Positions 22,060-34,092 of a stretch of DNA of 64,000 bases are shown piece by piece. The position numbers and the translations under genes are program-made. Each line of letters begins with the position of its first letter. Position 1 is the stretch's first letter. The DNA is from Turnera subulata (lineage: Eukaryota > Streptophyta > Magnoliopsida > Malpighiales > Passifloraceae). The stretch spans positions 51,367-115,366 of the forward strand of contig JAKUCV010006160.1 in assembly GCA_028386065.3 (NCBI GenBank), read 5' to 3'. The notes under the pieces are model-generated. The model did not search any database and was not told the origin of the DNA. It saw only the letters and a list, made by a program, of their open reading frames with translations.

Positions 22060-22330
22060 CAATTTCACAATGGCGTGCTAATGTGATGCATGCGGGTGCA
22101 AATGGAAATGAACTTTGGATAAAAGCATGAAGGTGCAAAAGTGATGATCCTTACAATAGTGCATGTAGATGCAAAAGGGAATGATTCATAGAATGATGCA
22201 TGAAAATGCAAAGGAAGTAGATTTGTGATGCATATGATTACAAAAGGGGATTGACAATAGTTTGTATGATGCATGCGAATACAAAGGGAATGCCCCTAGG
22301 ATGATGCATGTGAAAGCATGAGGAAAATGG
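22060..22330. repeat. Degenerate GATGCATG repeat, first block
   Basis: Units of about 45-50 bp contain GATGCATG, an A-rich middle (AATGCAAAAGGGAATG) and often CCCCTAG. The same unit returns at 22975-23180 after the intervening array. Confidence 0.75.
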
Positions 22331-22429
22331 ATCCTAATTTCTATGATGAACGCATGATGGTTATGAATGAGTTGTAACCTAGAGGGTATTGTCTAGAGGA
22401 GAGATCCTAATGGTCGGAAAGAACGTAAA

Positions 22430-22830
22430 GATGTAACCTAGAGGGTATAGCCTTAAAGATGAAAAGGAATGTATATAGTCTAAGCGACTTCAAGAGGGGC
22501 GTATAGCCTAAGCGACTAAAAGGGAAGATCAAGCGAATCTATCCTAAGGGGATATAGTCTAAGCGACTAAAAGGGAGAACCTAGAGGGCTTATACTAAGA
22601 GGACATAGTCTAAGGGACTAAAAGAAGGGATCAAGAGAGCCTATCCTAAGAGGACATGGTCTAAGAGACTAACAAGAGAAAACGTAGAGGATCTATCCTC
22701 AGAAGACATGGTGCAAGAGACTAAAAAGGGATCAAGAGAGCCTATCCTAAGAGGACATGGTCTAAGAGACTAAAAGAGAGCCTATCCTAAGAGGACATGG
22801 TCTAAGAGGCTAAAAGAAAGGTTAAGAACC
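22430..22830. repeat. Tandem repeat, ~40 bp unit with CTAAGAGGACATGGTCTAAG
   Basis: Repeats of CTATCCTAAGAGGACATGG and TCTAAGAGACTAAAAG occur about nine times; the early copies are more divergent and the late copies nearly identical. Confidence 0.9.
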
Positions 22831-22974
22831 AGAATCGTTATAATGGGTGTTCATCTACCAAACTTGGATTTAGAAGGAATGACCTAGAGGATATAACCTA
22901 GTGATTGGGCGACGGATAAGAATTCAAGAGCTAAAGAGCTAAATGATAAAACTCATGGGGGGATGCCCCTAGTT

Positions 22975-23180
22975 TCTAGATGATGCATGAGGATGCTCCT
23001 ATTTATTCATGATGAGGTTATTGGCATGTCAATGCCCCTAATTTCTACACGATGAGTGTGGATGCACAAGAGAAGTTTCTATCTTTTATAATGCATGAGA
23101 ATGCAAAAGGGAATGCTCTTATTCTTATGATGCATGAAAATACAAAAGGGGATGCCCCTAGCATGATGCATGAATGTCAT
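22975..23180. repeat. Degenerate GATGCATG repeat, second block
   Basis: Same unit as 22060-22330 (GATGCATGAGGATGC, TGATGCATGAAAATAC), about five copies. Confidence 0.75.
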
Positions 23181-25379
23181 GAGATTTTGAAAAAGAACGA
23201 GCCGAAGTGCATTTTAAAGAATGAGGCGAGTTTATTCCATCAAAATATTGTATTTCATTTGAAGAGTTTCTCAAGAATGAAATATAGAATCTTTGACAAC
23301 CATGAATGCAAGTTTCAAATTCGACAAGGATCCCATGGGTGGGCATAACTTCTAAGCATAATCAAAGGTAGATGAGGACTTGACTATTCAAATGATTGTG
23401 ACCAGATGTTCAGGAGCTTCTTGATTTGAGCAAGGTGCGCTTGGAGCAATATCAGAGGGAGCCGGGGGACATTTAAGCATGATGAATCTTGGTGGAATGC
23501 CAGAAGAAATTGAGAACCGTTAGAAGCGAATTGACTTGGGAGCGATCTCAGGAAAGCAAGTGGATGGAGAGCAAAACCGGTAAGCATCGATGCCGAATCT
23601 TAGAAGCTTCTTGAACATATCACGACCGTAGGATGTTTGAAGAAGAAGGAGCAATGATTGACCGCTTGTCACCTTGTAGAGATATGTGCCCTATGAGAGA
23701 GATGATAACACTCTAAAGAGTCCAAATAAATCTAGCATTTGAGTATCCTTGTGGCATAATTAACTTGAGATGCAAGCACAAACTCTATTCTTTTCCAATG
23801 AACCAACCTAAGAACCGATTAGACCGGCCTGTTATTGGGTTGCCTACGTACCCGTGAATATAGGGTGTGAAGTGTTTGGTTTTGAAGCGATGATGATGTA
23901 TGGGAGGCAAAAGGTTATGATTTGAATTATATGGAGCGAGTGTTTGGTGAAATGGCAGGATAGTGTTTAGAGATGAATACTTGTCCTTTTTATGAGGCTT
24001 GTGGTGATTGGATATTTGTCTCGTTAATTAAGTCCAACTTAATAAGTTGATATGTGGAGATCACTTCCTCGTTTTTTCTCTCTCTTTTTTTTTTTGTTTT
24101 TCTTTTTGTCCCTTATTTTCTTTTTTTGCGTATGGCGCTAAACATGCTTGAATCAAGTGAAAGTGCAAGCTTTCTTTATGCATTGATCTGTATTGGATGT
24201 ATTGAAAATGAGGTATAATTGCACTTATCATAGAAAAGTCCTTTGATGGAAACAAAATTTCATAAGTAATCTTGGAAGAGGGCATGGTAATGGAAGGAAA
24301 AAAATATTGATAGCCATAGAGGTTTGAAAGAGTTGAAGGTAGGTGGAAACGGGTAAACAAAGAAGAATAGGCTATCATAGGCTCAAAGGAGTTACGCAAG
24401 AGATAACGATAGAGGGCAGGCATTTTGTTGGCTTGTTGGTTTAAACAAAGAATGCCTAAATCATCTCTTTCATTGAGCGTCCACTAAAATTCGTTTTTAA
24501 AAGTTCTGAAAATTTGTTCTAGGACATATCATATTGACATCGAGTTTTTAAAAATAGTGTTTAGAATGTGACAACAAATTCCAAGTAAGAAATATTTAGA
24601 CAAATTTGAAAAATAATTTCCATAAGCAAATTCCAGAACTTAACTCCACTATTGTAAATAGACGTTCTCAGAAAGATCAATAGGTCTTTACGAAGGGTTG
24701 TGATGGGGCTTGGGGTAATGTTTGATTAAGAAAAGATATATAAGGATTCAAAGTTCAAATATTCACTTAAGAGAGAAATGCGATGAGCATCATAAAAGAA
24801 AATTCTCAAAGTGCAAGTTTTGAAATGACATCCATATTGTGATCATGAAAAGGAATTGATCTTGTTCCAAGCATACTCGAAGGCGCATACATTGTCTTTT
24901 GAGCTTTTTTTTTTTCTTTTTTCTTGTTGTTGTTTTTTCGAGGAATGTGACCTTGAGTGTGATGTAGTTATGTGGTGTCGGATCTATTTTGGGAACAATT
25001 TTACGAGACTATAGTTTGGATTGGACACGCGCTTGAATTGATTTGGTAATTTGGACAAGTATTCAAAATTGGTGAGGTGAGGAAAGGATTATATTCACGG
25101 GATCAGGTCTCCGTAGTTCGTTGGAAAGGGTTCCCGGGTTGAGCCAATGGACTTTCATCAAGTTTGTCAAATGCGTATGCATACATAAATGAGGGAATGT
25201 AGATTTGATTATTCTTGAAAGGATCAAAAATACATTTATTCAAATGCTTGAAAATAAAGTGCGTCTAACATGATTAAATCACTACTTTATTGAATTTCGG
25301 ACTCTAAAGATGATAGATAAAATTTCTCTCTCAAGGACATGACCTTTGATTCTTTCATCAATACAAACGCTTAGTCGCG

Positions 25380-26201
25380 ATGATTATCCCCATGTCAATC
25401 AAGTTCTGAATGGCGTGGCGCAAACGGATGCAATGGTCGTTGGTATGCCCATATATTCGATGAAATTCACAATACTTGCTTTGGTCAAGATTTGGGTTTA
25501 GATTGGTTGGTGGCTCCAAAGGTTTCAGCAACCCACTTTCTTGTTATATCTTGAACGCTTTTCCCCTTGACATATAACAGAGTGCACTTCCTTTTTGCTA
25601 GAGGTACAATCTCTTTCTTTGATACTTCAAAATCGTGGGGTGGCTCCAACTTGAGAGATGGAAGTGCAGCATTGGCGATGCAAGTCGGTTTGCCCCCAAG
25701 ATTAGGGAAGAGTGTCGGTCGGTACAAATCACCCTTTTGAGTTTCATCCTCAAATACCTCTTCGGGCCTCTTGTATTTAGCATCTTCCTTCTCGGATGGT
25801 GGCATCCTTGCATTTTCCTCCATTGGAGTGGCTACATTGGTATACTCGAGTTTGAACTCCTTAATGTCTTACCCCTCTAGTGTGGTCATCCTCCGCTTCA
25901 AGTCTTCTAGTTTACACACCCGTTGTCCATTCACCTTGTGACCTAGGAATTCCTGTTCCACTGGCTCCTTGGAACGTCCATGGTTGGTGCACGGCTTCTC
26001 ATCGTCTTGTCTCCTCGGCTTAATCACCAAGTCATTCCGGTTCATGTTCGTGAGTTCAAATTCCAAAAGTTTCCCTTTGAAGGTTGACGAAAATTCCGGA
26101 TGGATGGGTCCCTTAGCACCTTGCTCACTAGCCTTGGGCACATTCACGGTTTCGATCAAAGTCTTCACCATCCCGTTCCAACTAAAGTAGATGTCACCCA
26201 T
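25380..26201 (-). pseudogene. gag: Tat Gag remnant of element C
   Basis: Open segments 26201-25869 and 25823-25485 are separated by a stop; the sequence then continues in a shifted frame to about 25380. The first segment starts MGDIYFSWNGMVKTLIE and contains no Gag core that I recognise. The diagnostic part is the last one, reading QSKYCEFHRIYGHTNDHC, then IRLRHAIQNLIDMG. It corresponds to CEFHQMAGHITDHC and RLRHEIQDMIERN in Tat element A and is the CCHC-like knuckle of this lineage. The particle-forming core expected upstream is absent or decayed. A 65-bp A/T-rich slippery region at 26270-26420 lies upstream. No protease follows. Confidence 0.7.
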
Positions 26202-26949
26202 GGTTTCCTAGGGAATTCAAGTTTCAAAGGTTTAACGGTCGTGAAAGAACCTAGATACAAGCCTTGAGTTGTTTTTTTTTTTTTTGAAAACATCGTGAGG
26301 AAAAATATGGGAAAAGGCGATGATAGAACAAACTCGCAAAACAAAGTGTTTTTTTTTTCAAAAGATTTTTTAATTTTTTTTGTTTTTTAAATTTTTTTGA
26401 TTTTTTTGATTTTTTTTGTAAATAAACAATTGACGGAAAAAAAGTTATTTAGAGAACTACTTTGGCTCGAAATTTGTTTTGTTTTGAAAACATGCAATGT
26501 GATATGATGTTAATGATAATTGATGCATGCAAACATGGATTCTCAAAGCAAAGAAGACATATAAACATCCACATAGCATGGGCATTGCAATAACAATAGT
26601 CCATCATCAAAACTTCAACGCAATATAGTTTAGATGCATGATATACTAGGGTATGCAGGTTGGTTGGGGGCTAAGAAACCGCTGCTATGGGAGGTTCAAC
26701 CTACTCACATGTGACACAAGGATGCCGCGTGAGATCGAAGGCCAAGGTTCCCAATCATCGCGCGCGGCGGGTAACGGACAAATCGCATGCCATATCACCA
26801 CGAATGATGGTATGTATGGGCAAGGACTCGTCGCGCCCCCTTAAGGTAAAGGTTGAAAACACAATCATAATGAATGCAAGCATGCAAGTGTCAAATAACA
26901 AAACACAGAACTCAAGCAAAAATTGCACATTATTTCTTAAACCCACGAA
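26202..26949 (-). other. Leader of Tat element C
   Basis: 5' untranslated leader between PBS and gag. It contains long T tracts (26270-26285, 26349-26420). The stretch 26640-26840 (GGTTGGTTGGGGGCTAAGA, CTACTCACATGTGA) resembles 9350-9540 in Tat element A, supporting a common origin of the two leaders. Confidence 0.6.
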
Positions 26950-26967
26950 TTCCTAGTGGAGTCGCCA
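26950..26967 (-). other. Primer-binding site of Tat element C
   Basis: The minus strand reads TGGCGACTCCACTAGGAA, two bases different from the PBS of Tat element A, just inside the LTR end at 26970. Confidence 0.75.
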
Positions 26968-26969
26968 GC

Positions 26970-28816
26970 TGTGAGAACCCGGAACTTTCTCACCTCGTGA
27001 TTGATCGATGGAGTCGCCACCCAAGTTTTATTACCGTGGAAAAACTCAGGAAAAACCAAAGAATAACTCCTTATACCCACAAAGCAACCAGATTAGCGAA
27101 CCAAAGACGCCAGACTCGGGGGTTCGTCATGAATAGGAAGGTATGAGGCACCCCATCCATGCTTGGGCGAAATAATATGCAATTTAAGCGAATACTTGTG
27201 TTTTGGAGCTTGTGTGCGTGTGTGTAAACTAGATTTCCAATAGCATATAATCATCGAAACAGCATGCAATGCAGAGAATTAAAAGAACAAAAGAGAAGAG
27301 AAAAGGTTAAAACATATTTTGGCTTGCGTCTCCACCACTAGAAACATTTTACGTACCCCGGTGACCGGGTTCAAAGCTCACATAGTTCTTAGATTGAAAG
27401 GAAACACTCAAGTAAACATGTCAGTATCGTCATAGCATCGAATAAGCAGCAAACAAGGCGATTTAGAATCGGAAAGAGTTCAGAACACTTACCTTGAGTT
27501 TCTGGACAAAAACTAGAGTTGCATTTCAGCTAGTTTTAAGCGCACTGAACGATCGATTCAGCCTCTGAGATCCACATACAAGTTGTAGAGCTTCCTCTTG
27601 GCTTTCCATAGAGTCTAATATTTCTGCAATCCGAGGTCTAGAACTCTAGATATGAATTAATTACCAAGACTGCACGCTGCAGGAGCCTCTACGCGAGTTC
27701 TTCAAGTTCATGACCTCGGCATTGCAAGTGATTGCTCCTAAGCCCATGAATTAGACTCCTTCTCTGTAAAGACTAATAAGAAAACACAACTAGTGCAAAA
27801 CCATGTGAGATCTGAGAGAGAAAAGCAATAGGAATTGAAGAATAAAATGAAATCTAAAGAGTTTCTCCAAGCTAATGCGCTTTAGGGTGTGTGTCGAGAG
27901 AAAATTCGATAAAATTGAGGGCTTTACCACTACTCAACGTTGCCGCCCCCTTCTCTGTAAACCCTAGGGACCTATATATAGCGTACAATTTGTCCATAGG
28001 TCGGTTTAAGACTGCTATATCAGATTGGAAACAAAATCCTTTACTTGCTCACCAAGTCGGTGCTTTACCTGTTTTGTAACCCGTAACTTGCACGTCAATT
28101 TCCACCTTGTAGACGATGAAATCTAACTCTGGGCCCCTTTGTATAGTTCTAGAAAATTCGTCTAGCTTTCTTACCATATATAGAAATCCTAAATCGGAAT
28201 TCTTTAGCTCGAGATATCGCAAAAATAGTGGGCCTAGGTCGGTGCTAGATTTCTGCACGGCTGGGCCAACTTTAATCAATTACTACTCATAATCTACTGG
28301 GCCAAAAATTATACACTTTATATACATGAAATCTCTATGAGTCTATTTTTGTCTCCAACTAGTTTCATGTTGATTGGACCCCTGAATCTCCCGGAATCGT
28401 TAATTAAGTGGGTTGTGCTCGCTGCAGAGAAAGTTGCCAAAATAGGACCACTTAACCGACATGGCGTGGCCGTCATCACGACATGACCGCCGTGTCATGA
28501 TGGTCTTCCAAGGATGTCCGCCCGGGCCTAGCGGTCGTTGCGAGAGGTCCGCCGGGTCTGGGTTACTGTTCACATTATTCCTATTTTGTCCGGGTTTTCT
28601 ATGAATTCCGATTTTTTGTGCGCAAAGTCAGGATTCTGTTCCTTTTCCTTAATTTCATAGCTTACACTCTAAGAATATATATTATTCCTCTTGTTTCCAC
28701 AAAATTAGGTTTTTAAGGCAAATTAAAGTCCAACAATTGATAAAATTAACCATGGGCTCTAAAATACAATAAAAACCAATAGAGTAAAAGTTGGTGGATA
28801 AATTTGGGTGCTCACA
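26970..28816 (-). repeat. 5' LTR of Tat element C
   Basis: 1847 bp, plus-strand ends TGTGAGAACCCGG and GGGTGCTCACA. Minus-strand TATA box CTATATATAGG at about 27970-27980; GC-rich GACCGCC tract at about 28460-28560. Differences from the 3' LTR are scattered, with small indels (for example extra sequence near 27690-27720). Confidence 0.93.
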
Positions 28817-28821
28817 CTTTG

Positions 28822-29721
28822 ATTTCCCCTATATCATCACACCTTAACCTTTTGACCCTTGCACGACCATCATGGTGCTTTTAAAGTACACTATTCTTTG
28901 AATTTGAGCCTGACCCTGTCTGCTTGCCTTCTTAGTTCTAATTTTTAGTGTGACAGTGTTGAGGCAGCATCGCTGCTAGGTGAAAAAGATGGAGTTCGTC
29001 AAAATTTGTTGAAATGGAGCCCGGTAATTCAATGAAATGGAGATTTGTAATGTACTACTGTATGATCAAGGGAGTTTATAAATAAGGATACACGGAATAA
29101 AAAAAAAAAAGAGAATCATCATCAAATTTAAAAGTGGAAAGAAGTACCCATTATGCTCCCTTGAAAACCTTTTGCTGACATTATCTCCTACAATCGAATA
29201 TGTGCTCCAATACTTTGGTTTTCTTGGTTTATGTGCTAATCTGAAGAAAAAGCTATTTGAGTTAGAGTTTAGGAAGGTAAGCAGCTGTTGTTAGCCTGTC
29301 TAATTTCCTCTCTTTGATAGCCTAACCTATCCCTATTTTAAGACCAAGAAAGATCTATTGATCCTTGTTTATGCCTTGATGAACATTAATGGGGATTGAA
29401 AATTTGAGTCGGCTTATGAGATAGATATTTTTGGCCCTGGTACTTAACATATTGGCAGAGAAACTTTGATGGTTAAATGTTTACTTACTGTTTTTTTTTT
29501 TATCATCCATGTATCTGCTAACTTGGCTGGATTAGAGCTGATTATTTTTCTTTCCAAAGAATATACAGGATATTGAGCAGTGAGCACTTCCGCTTGCGTG
29601 ACAGGTGCTATTGATGTGTTTAATTTGAGAAAGCACTTGTAATTTCCGCAGCATCATTTTTCTCTATGTTCTGATTTGTGTTTTTGTTGAGGACAAGCAA
29701 ATGTTCAAGTTTGGAGGAATT
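28822..29721 (+). other. Athila 3' noncoding region, second part
   Basis: Continuation after Tat element C. No coding frame recognised. It ends in the polypurine stretch CAAGTTTGGAGGAATT (about 29705-29721) immediately before the 3' LTR. Confidence 0.65.
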
Positions 29722-31209
29722 TGATGTGCATGAAATTAGATACTTATTACAGCGCACATTTTCGTCTTTTGGCCTTGCATTCATCATTAATTCATGCATT
29801 TAGATGTAAATTCACTTATTTTCATGCCAAATCTATCTTTCCTTACCCTTGGATCCTTTCAGGTGCAATTTGGCGCAATTTGGAGCTTATTTGGCGACTT
29901 TTGGGTTAGCAGCGCCACTATTGAAGAAACTGGACCAATTGCCTAGCAGCGCCGCTGTTACAAAATATCTGCTCTTAAACCTTTTCCTTCCAGAGAATCT
30001 TTTGCTTTGGAGGAGATTTGACGATTTTGGCCCAAAACTAATGAGGCACTGTGAAGTGCACTGTTCTAGTACAATTCGAATGCCTGACAGCGCCCCTGCA
30101 GTGGCACTGGCGTCAAGATTCTATTTTCACTAGGGTTTGTGCCTAATTTCCAGAAGTATTTAAGAGAGGATGCACCTAGACACTCCCAGCAAGGAAAGAA
30201 GATTTAAAGAGGAATTCTTGAAGCTAAAGTCTAGGAGTTTTATTCCAATTCCTACACGCATAAATTCCTATCATTTAAAAATAAAACCCTAGATACAAAA
30301 GGAGCACCTGCTGGATGAAATTAGGGGCTTTTGGGGAGGAGCAGAAAGTCACGGATTGGCAGAGAAGAAAGGGAGCTTTAGTCGACTTTTTATAATTTTC
30401 TTCTATAAGATGTCGATTAGGGTTTTCACTATTATTTTCTTCTTCTTCATGAACTAATTTCTTTTATCTAGGTTTATGGGACGTAGCTACTGTTCTTGAT
30501 GTTTATTCAATAATTCAGACTTGTTTCTTTAATTCGTTATGCTTTGATTTGATATAGAGTGCTTAACAGTGTCTGCGGTTTGATCACCCTTAAACACTTC
30601 TTAGATGCCTTATTGACACACCTAACGGAGAAACTAAGAACTCAGACCGTTCTATATCAGACCTCTACCCCTACTGATCGTCGAAAGAGACTTTAAGGTT
30701 AGTTGAGGATAACAGCGTCTGGCACAGCGACACTGCGCCTTTGGAAAGAGCTTCACTGACGAAAGCAGGTTGTTCCAGAACTAGGGTAGATTTACAATTA
30801 CATGTGACAGTAGTTGGAGACAACTTAGGCTAGGTAGCCCTTCAAAGTGGACGAATTTACAACCAAGTTATTGAATTATTGTTGAACAGCTAGGCGGTAG
30901 TGAACCCCGGACAACCTAGATCACCCATCACTGCGTTTTCTACCCAAAACCATCGATACCTGCTACTTATTTCTTGTTTATTCTCTTTTCGAATTTATAT
31001 TATTTATCTCTCTCTTATTTACTCGTTGTTTATTCAGTTTATTATTGATTCTATACACTGCCTTCAAATCTCAGAATTTATTTACTGTTTATTGTTTATT
31101 ATAGTCTAATCAATTGAGAGCCTGAGGCCAGTATTATTTTCCAGTCCCTGTGATTCGACCTTGTTACTACAGCAACACTGTGCACTTGCAGCTAGCTTTT
31201 GAGCGAACA
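29722..31209 (+). repeat. 3' LTR of the Athila-like element
   Basis: 1488 bp, TGATGTGCATG to GAGCGAACA, followed by the TACTG duplication. Slightly longer than the 5' LTR because of a 10-bp duplication near 29874 and extra bases near 30255-30280. Confidence 0.93.
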
Positions 31210-31605
31210 TACTGGTTCACACACACAACTTATGGCTAGTCCAATCCTCCAAAAGACTCTCTCGAAGATTTCACTATCTACGTTAAGCTTACGGGTGCTT
31301 AAAAAACCGTTTACAACTTGAGAGTTCAAGTCACATGAACCTCAACACTCTTGCTTGAAGATACCATACTTTAAGACTTCTCACACAGAAAGAAACCATC
31401 TTCCTATGAATTACAATAAGGGAACAATCCTCTCTTAAAGTGTTTGACAACACTCACAACACTTAAAACAAAAACTCTCTCAAAGAGTGGATATTGAGCA
31501 ACAATATAAGCACAATAAGGCAACTCTCAATTCTCAAGGATATTAGCTCATAAAAACTTGTATGAATGTATTACAATGAATGCTTAATGTATGGAGAGTT
31601 GATTC
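31210..31605 (-). repeat. 3' LTR of SIRE-like element B, piece 2
   Basis: It resumes with TACTGGTTCACACACA, as at 36716 onward of the 5' LTR, and runs to GAGAGTTGATTC, where the solo LTR is inserted. Confidence 0.9.
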
Positions 31606-33159
31606 TGTAAGTTTCCGAACATGCCTTATGACATTCATATGCAAGTAAACACGCAGCGGAAAAACGAAAACTAACCAAGGAACTCATGCAAAGCCACATA
31701 AACCGTGTAACAATTTTACTTACCTTGTAAGATTGAGGTCTTTCACTCAATTGCCGGAAGGAATCAGTGAGAGCGAGACAACGTCCTGGCTCCTCTACGG
31801 TATCCACACGAACCGTGATAGCTTGGAGTCGTCCCACGATACAAGCCTCGAGCACCCCGGACTGGTGTGCTAGCAACAATAATAACCGGGGCTGTGTTTG
31901 TGGTGGTTTTGGTGTTCTTCTTTCTTTCACAAAGAAGAAGAAGAAGAGAGGGAGTAAGAAGTCTGAAAACTCAAGCACAAAAGGCAGGAGCTAGGCAGCA
32001 AAACGTGAGTGAAGAGGAGAATGTGATCAGATCACAATCCTTAGCCCCATCCTTCATAATGCACAATAGTTTAAACACTAATGCCCATAATGGTGGACCA
32101 ATGATGATGATGATACCCACCATTGTCCCCCACTACTCCCAATCAGACTACAACCCACCAAACAAGCATGTCTAAACAATAATTCACAGAATTATTGATC
32201 CCAAAACCGGCCCTGGTTCAACCATGGTCCAACCACAGTTCAACCACGGTCCAACCACACCCGGTCCAACTATGGTCCAACCACGGTTCGACCTTCTGCT
32301 CAAATCATCGGTTCTATGTGTGTGACCCAGTAGGCACTTGTAACGTCCGGCAATAATTGTAAAATTCTCATTTTACAATTATAAGCAAACAGCGGCGTCT
32401 AGCAACACATCATGCTACCCGAACGACAAGATCAGTATTGATTCTCTATGCCTCGGAACATGTCATCGTCCTTTCGTCCCATTATCAAGATCAAACACGA
32501 GACATGGAATATGTCAATCTCGTATGTGTTTAATCTATGTTTCTTGATCCCCGAGTTAACTGTATAAGACGGATTCCCGTGATATCACAATATCACCTAA
32601 TCCGAGCATGGCCATGCATTTAACAGTTCAACTCTATCAAGAAACCATCCGATAATATACCCGTTATATGGGTCGGACGAATCCCCTCTTGATCCATCAA
32701 AACCCAACTACATACTCATCATATACCCAATGATTACCCTTATGTCCACCCAGTTACGGATGACTAGGAATAATATCAAAGTACATGACCCATATGTTGG
32801 ATACCTTGACGATCTCAGGTCAGAGGACAATACATCTCTATAAGAACCACTAATGACATACATATAACGTTCCATGTAGGGTTCTTATATGGGTCGGTCC
32901 GGTCCACAAGTTCTCTAACTTGTACCCGTATGCAGAATTCGTATCGCATATAAATTCTCAACATACGCTAGTCTTAATTTATTATTACAACCCATCCGTA
33001 ATAATAACCGACTAGGGACATTTAAGAATATACCAAATATAATCTAGGGTTATAAATATGTACAAGCAATTATCTCATAATCATATTTATTGGAAAAATC
33101 TCAAAGTATATACATGACTACAATCATCCATAGATTGGCTTTTGGGCATATAACTAACA
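31606..33159 (-). mobile_element. Solo LTR of a copia-like element
   Basis: 1554 bp from TGTAAGTTTCCG to TAACTAACA, with a perfect 5-bp duplication GATTC on both sides (31601-31605 and 33160-33164). No interior coding sequence. Its left 260 bp, on the opposite strand, match the end of the LTR at 55549: shared TTCGTGTGGATACCGTAGAGGAG, CAGTTGAGTGAAAGA and TTTTCCGCTGCG blocks. That places it in the same group and gives it a minus orientation. Confidence 0.88.
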
Positions 33160-33164
33160 GATTC

Positions 33165-34078
33165 AACCATAAGAGAGGTTTAACATCTCTATTTATAAAT
33201 CTGAAAACTTATATGGCCGTTGGGAAAACACTCCTAAACACCTTTTGATAAAATAACATTGAAAGTTGCAAAAGGTTTCTGATCATAACGACAAAACATT
33301 GATGTTTAACATCGCAACATCGACGTTTAGCCAGTAGAATATGAATTTTTCTTCGATCACAAGAACATCGATGTTGATCAAATGAACAACAATGTTGTGA
33401 AATTCTGCCAAAACAGTTTAAAGACAAAAATCATAAGAACATCGATGTTGGAAAGTTAAACATCGATGTTTTGAGCTACTGCCAAAACATTTTAAAGACC
33501 ATGTTTACAAAAACATCGATGTTGAAAAGTTAAACATCGATGTTTTGAGCTCCTACGAAAACTAGTGTAAAGGTCATCACAACATCGATGTTTAAAATCC
33601 CAACATCGATGTTTTGATCAGAACATTGATGTTTGGAATCCCAACATCAATGTTTTGAACTTTTGCCCCTTTTTGATAAGTCATTTCAAAAACAACAACA
33701 TCGATGTTGAGAAGTCAAACAACCATGTTTAGAGCTCTAAATTCATTTTCATGATTGATAAAGAAAAATGCTATTTTGAAGCATGAGAAAAATTGATTTT
33801 GTTTGAGCTAATATCTTAGAATATTTTGAGTGTTAACCTTGTACAATTAGGTTCTTAAATCTTCTAATTTTTCTCTACTATTCTTGTGCTTTTCTTCACT
33901 TCACATTTGTGCTCTTTGAGTGAGGAAGATCTTGTGCTCTCCTTCACTTCACATTTGTTCTCTTTGAATGGTGTTTTTTTTTGCTTCGGGTTTGTCGTCA
34001 TTTTGAATCAATGTCGGTTTGTCAATATCAAAATCTGTATGAGACAAGGAGGCATTAGCAAAATAGTATTTTCTAACA
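33165..34078 (-). repeat. 3' LTR of SIRE-like element B, piece 3
   Basis: It resumes after the GATTC duplication and includes the palindrome pairs at 33297-33735. It ends TATTTTCTAACA at 34078, matching the 5' LTR end at 37684. Confidence 0.9.
33297..33735. repeat. Palindrome-pair array in the 3' LTR of element B
   Basis: About seven pairs of AACATCGATGTT, more decayed than at 3093-3795. Decayed copies are mostly AACATTGATGTT or AACATCAATGTT, that is C to T or G to A at the central CG. Confidence 0.9.
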
Positions 34079-34092
34079 ATTTCCCCGTTTTT
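34079..34092 (-). other. Polypurine tract of SIRE-like element B
   Basis: On the minus strand, AAAAACGGGGAAAT lies directly before the 3' LTR start. A second purine tract, AAGTTAGGGGGAATT, lies at about 34148-34163 with a copy at about 34180-34196. Confidence 0.7.

Larger units (their letters stand above)
20858..25379 (-). other. Repeat-rich interior of Tat element C
   Basis: Between the polypurine tract and the gag remnant I see no protease, reverse transcriptase or integrase. The first half is made of at least four kinds of short tandem repeats (listed separately). 23350-23700 has a faint coding look on the plus strand (LSKVRLEQYQREPGD and RTVRSELTWERSQES) that could be the tail of an antisense ORF, but stops interrupt it. 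23700-25379 holds T-rich tracts (24080-24130, 24905-24940) and nothing recognisable. Confidence 0.6.
19034..28816 (-). mobile_element. Tat/Ogre-like element C, nested in Athila
   Basis: 9783 bp with LTRs at 19034-20845 and 26970-28816 and target duplication CTTTG (19029-19033 and 28817-28821). PBS at 26950-26967 and the polypurine tract GCGAGGGGCATC (minus, about 20846-20857) fix the orientation. Only a Gag remnant is present (26201-25380). The rest (20858-25380) consists of several short tandem repeats and no pol, so it was non-autonomous. Confidence 0.92.
13802..31209 (+). mobile_element. Athila-like Ty3/gypsy element
   Basis: Two LTRs (13802-15263 and 29722-31209) flank an interior with an Athila-type PBS, gag and remnants of pol. 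A 5-bp target duplication TACTG (13797-13801 and 31210-31214) is intact, so the boundaries are exact. Without Tat element C (19034-28816 plus duplication) its length is about 7.6 kb, short for Athila because most of pol is deleted. Confidence 0.93.
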
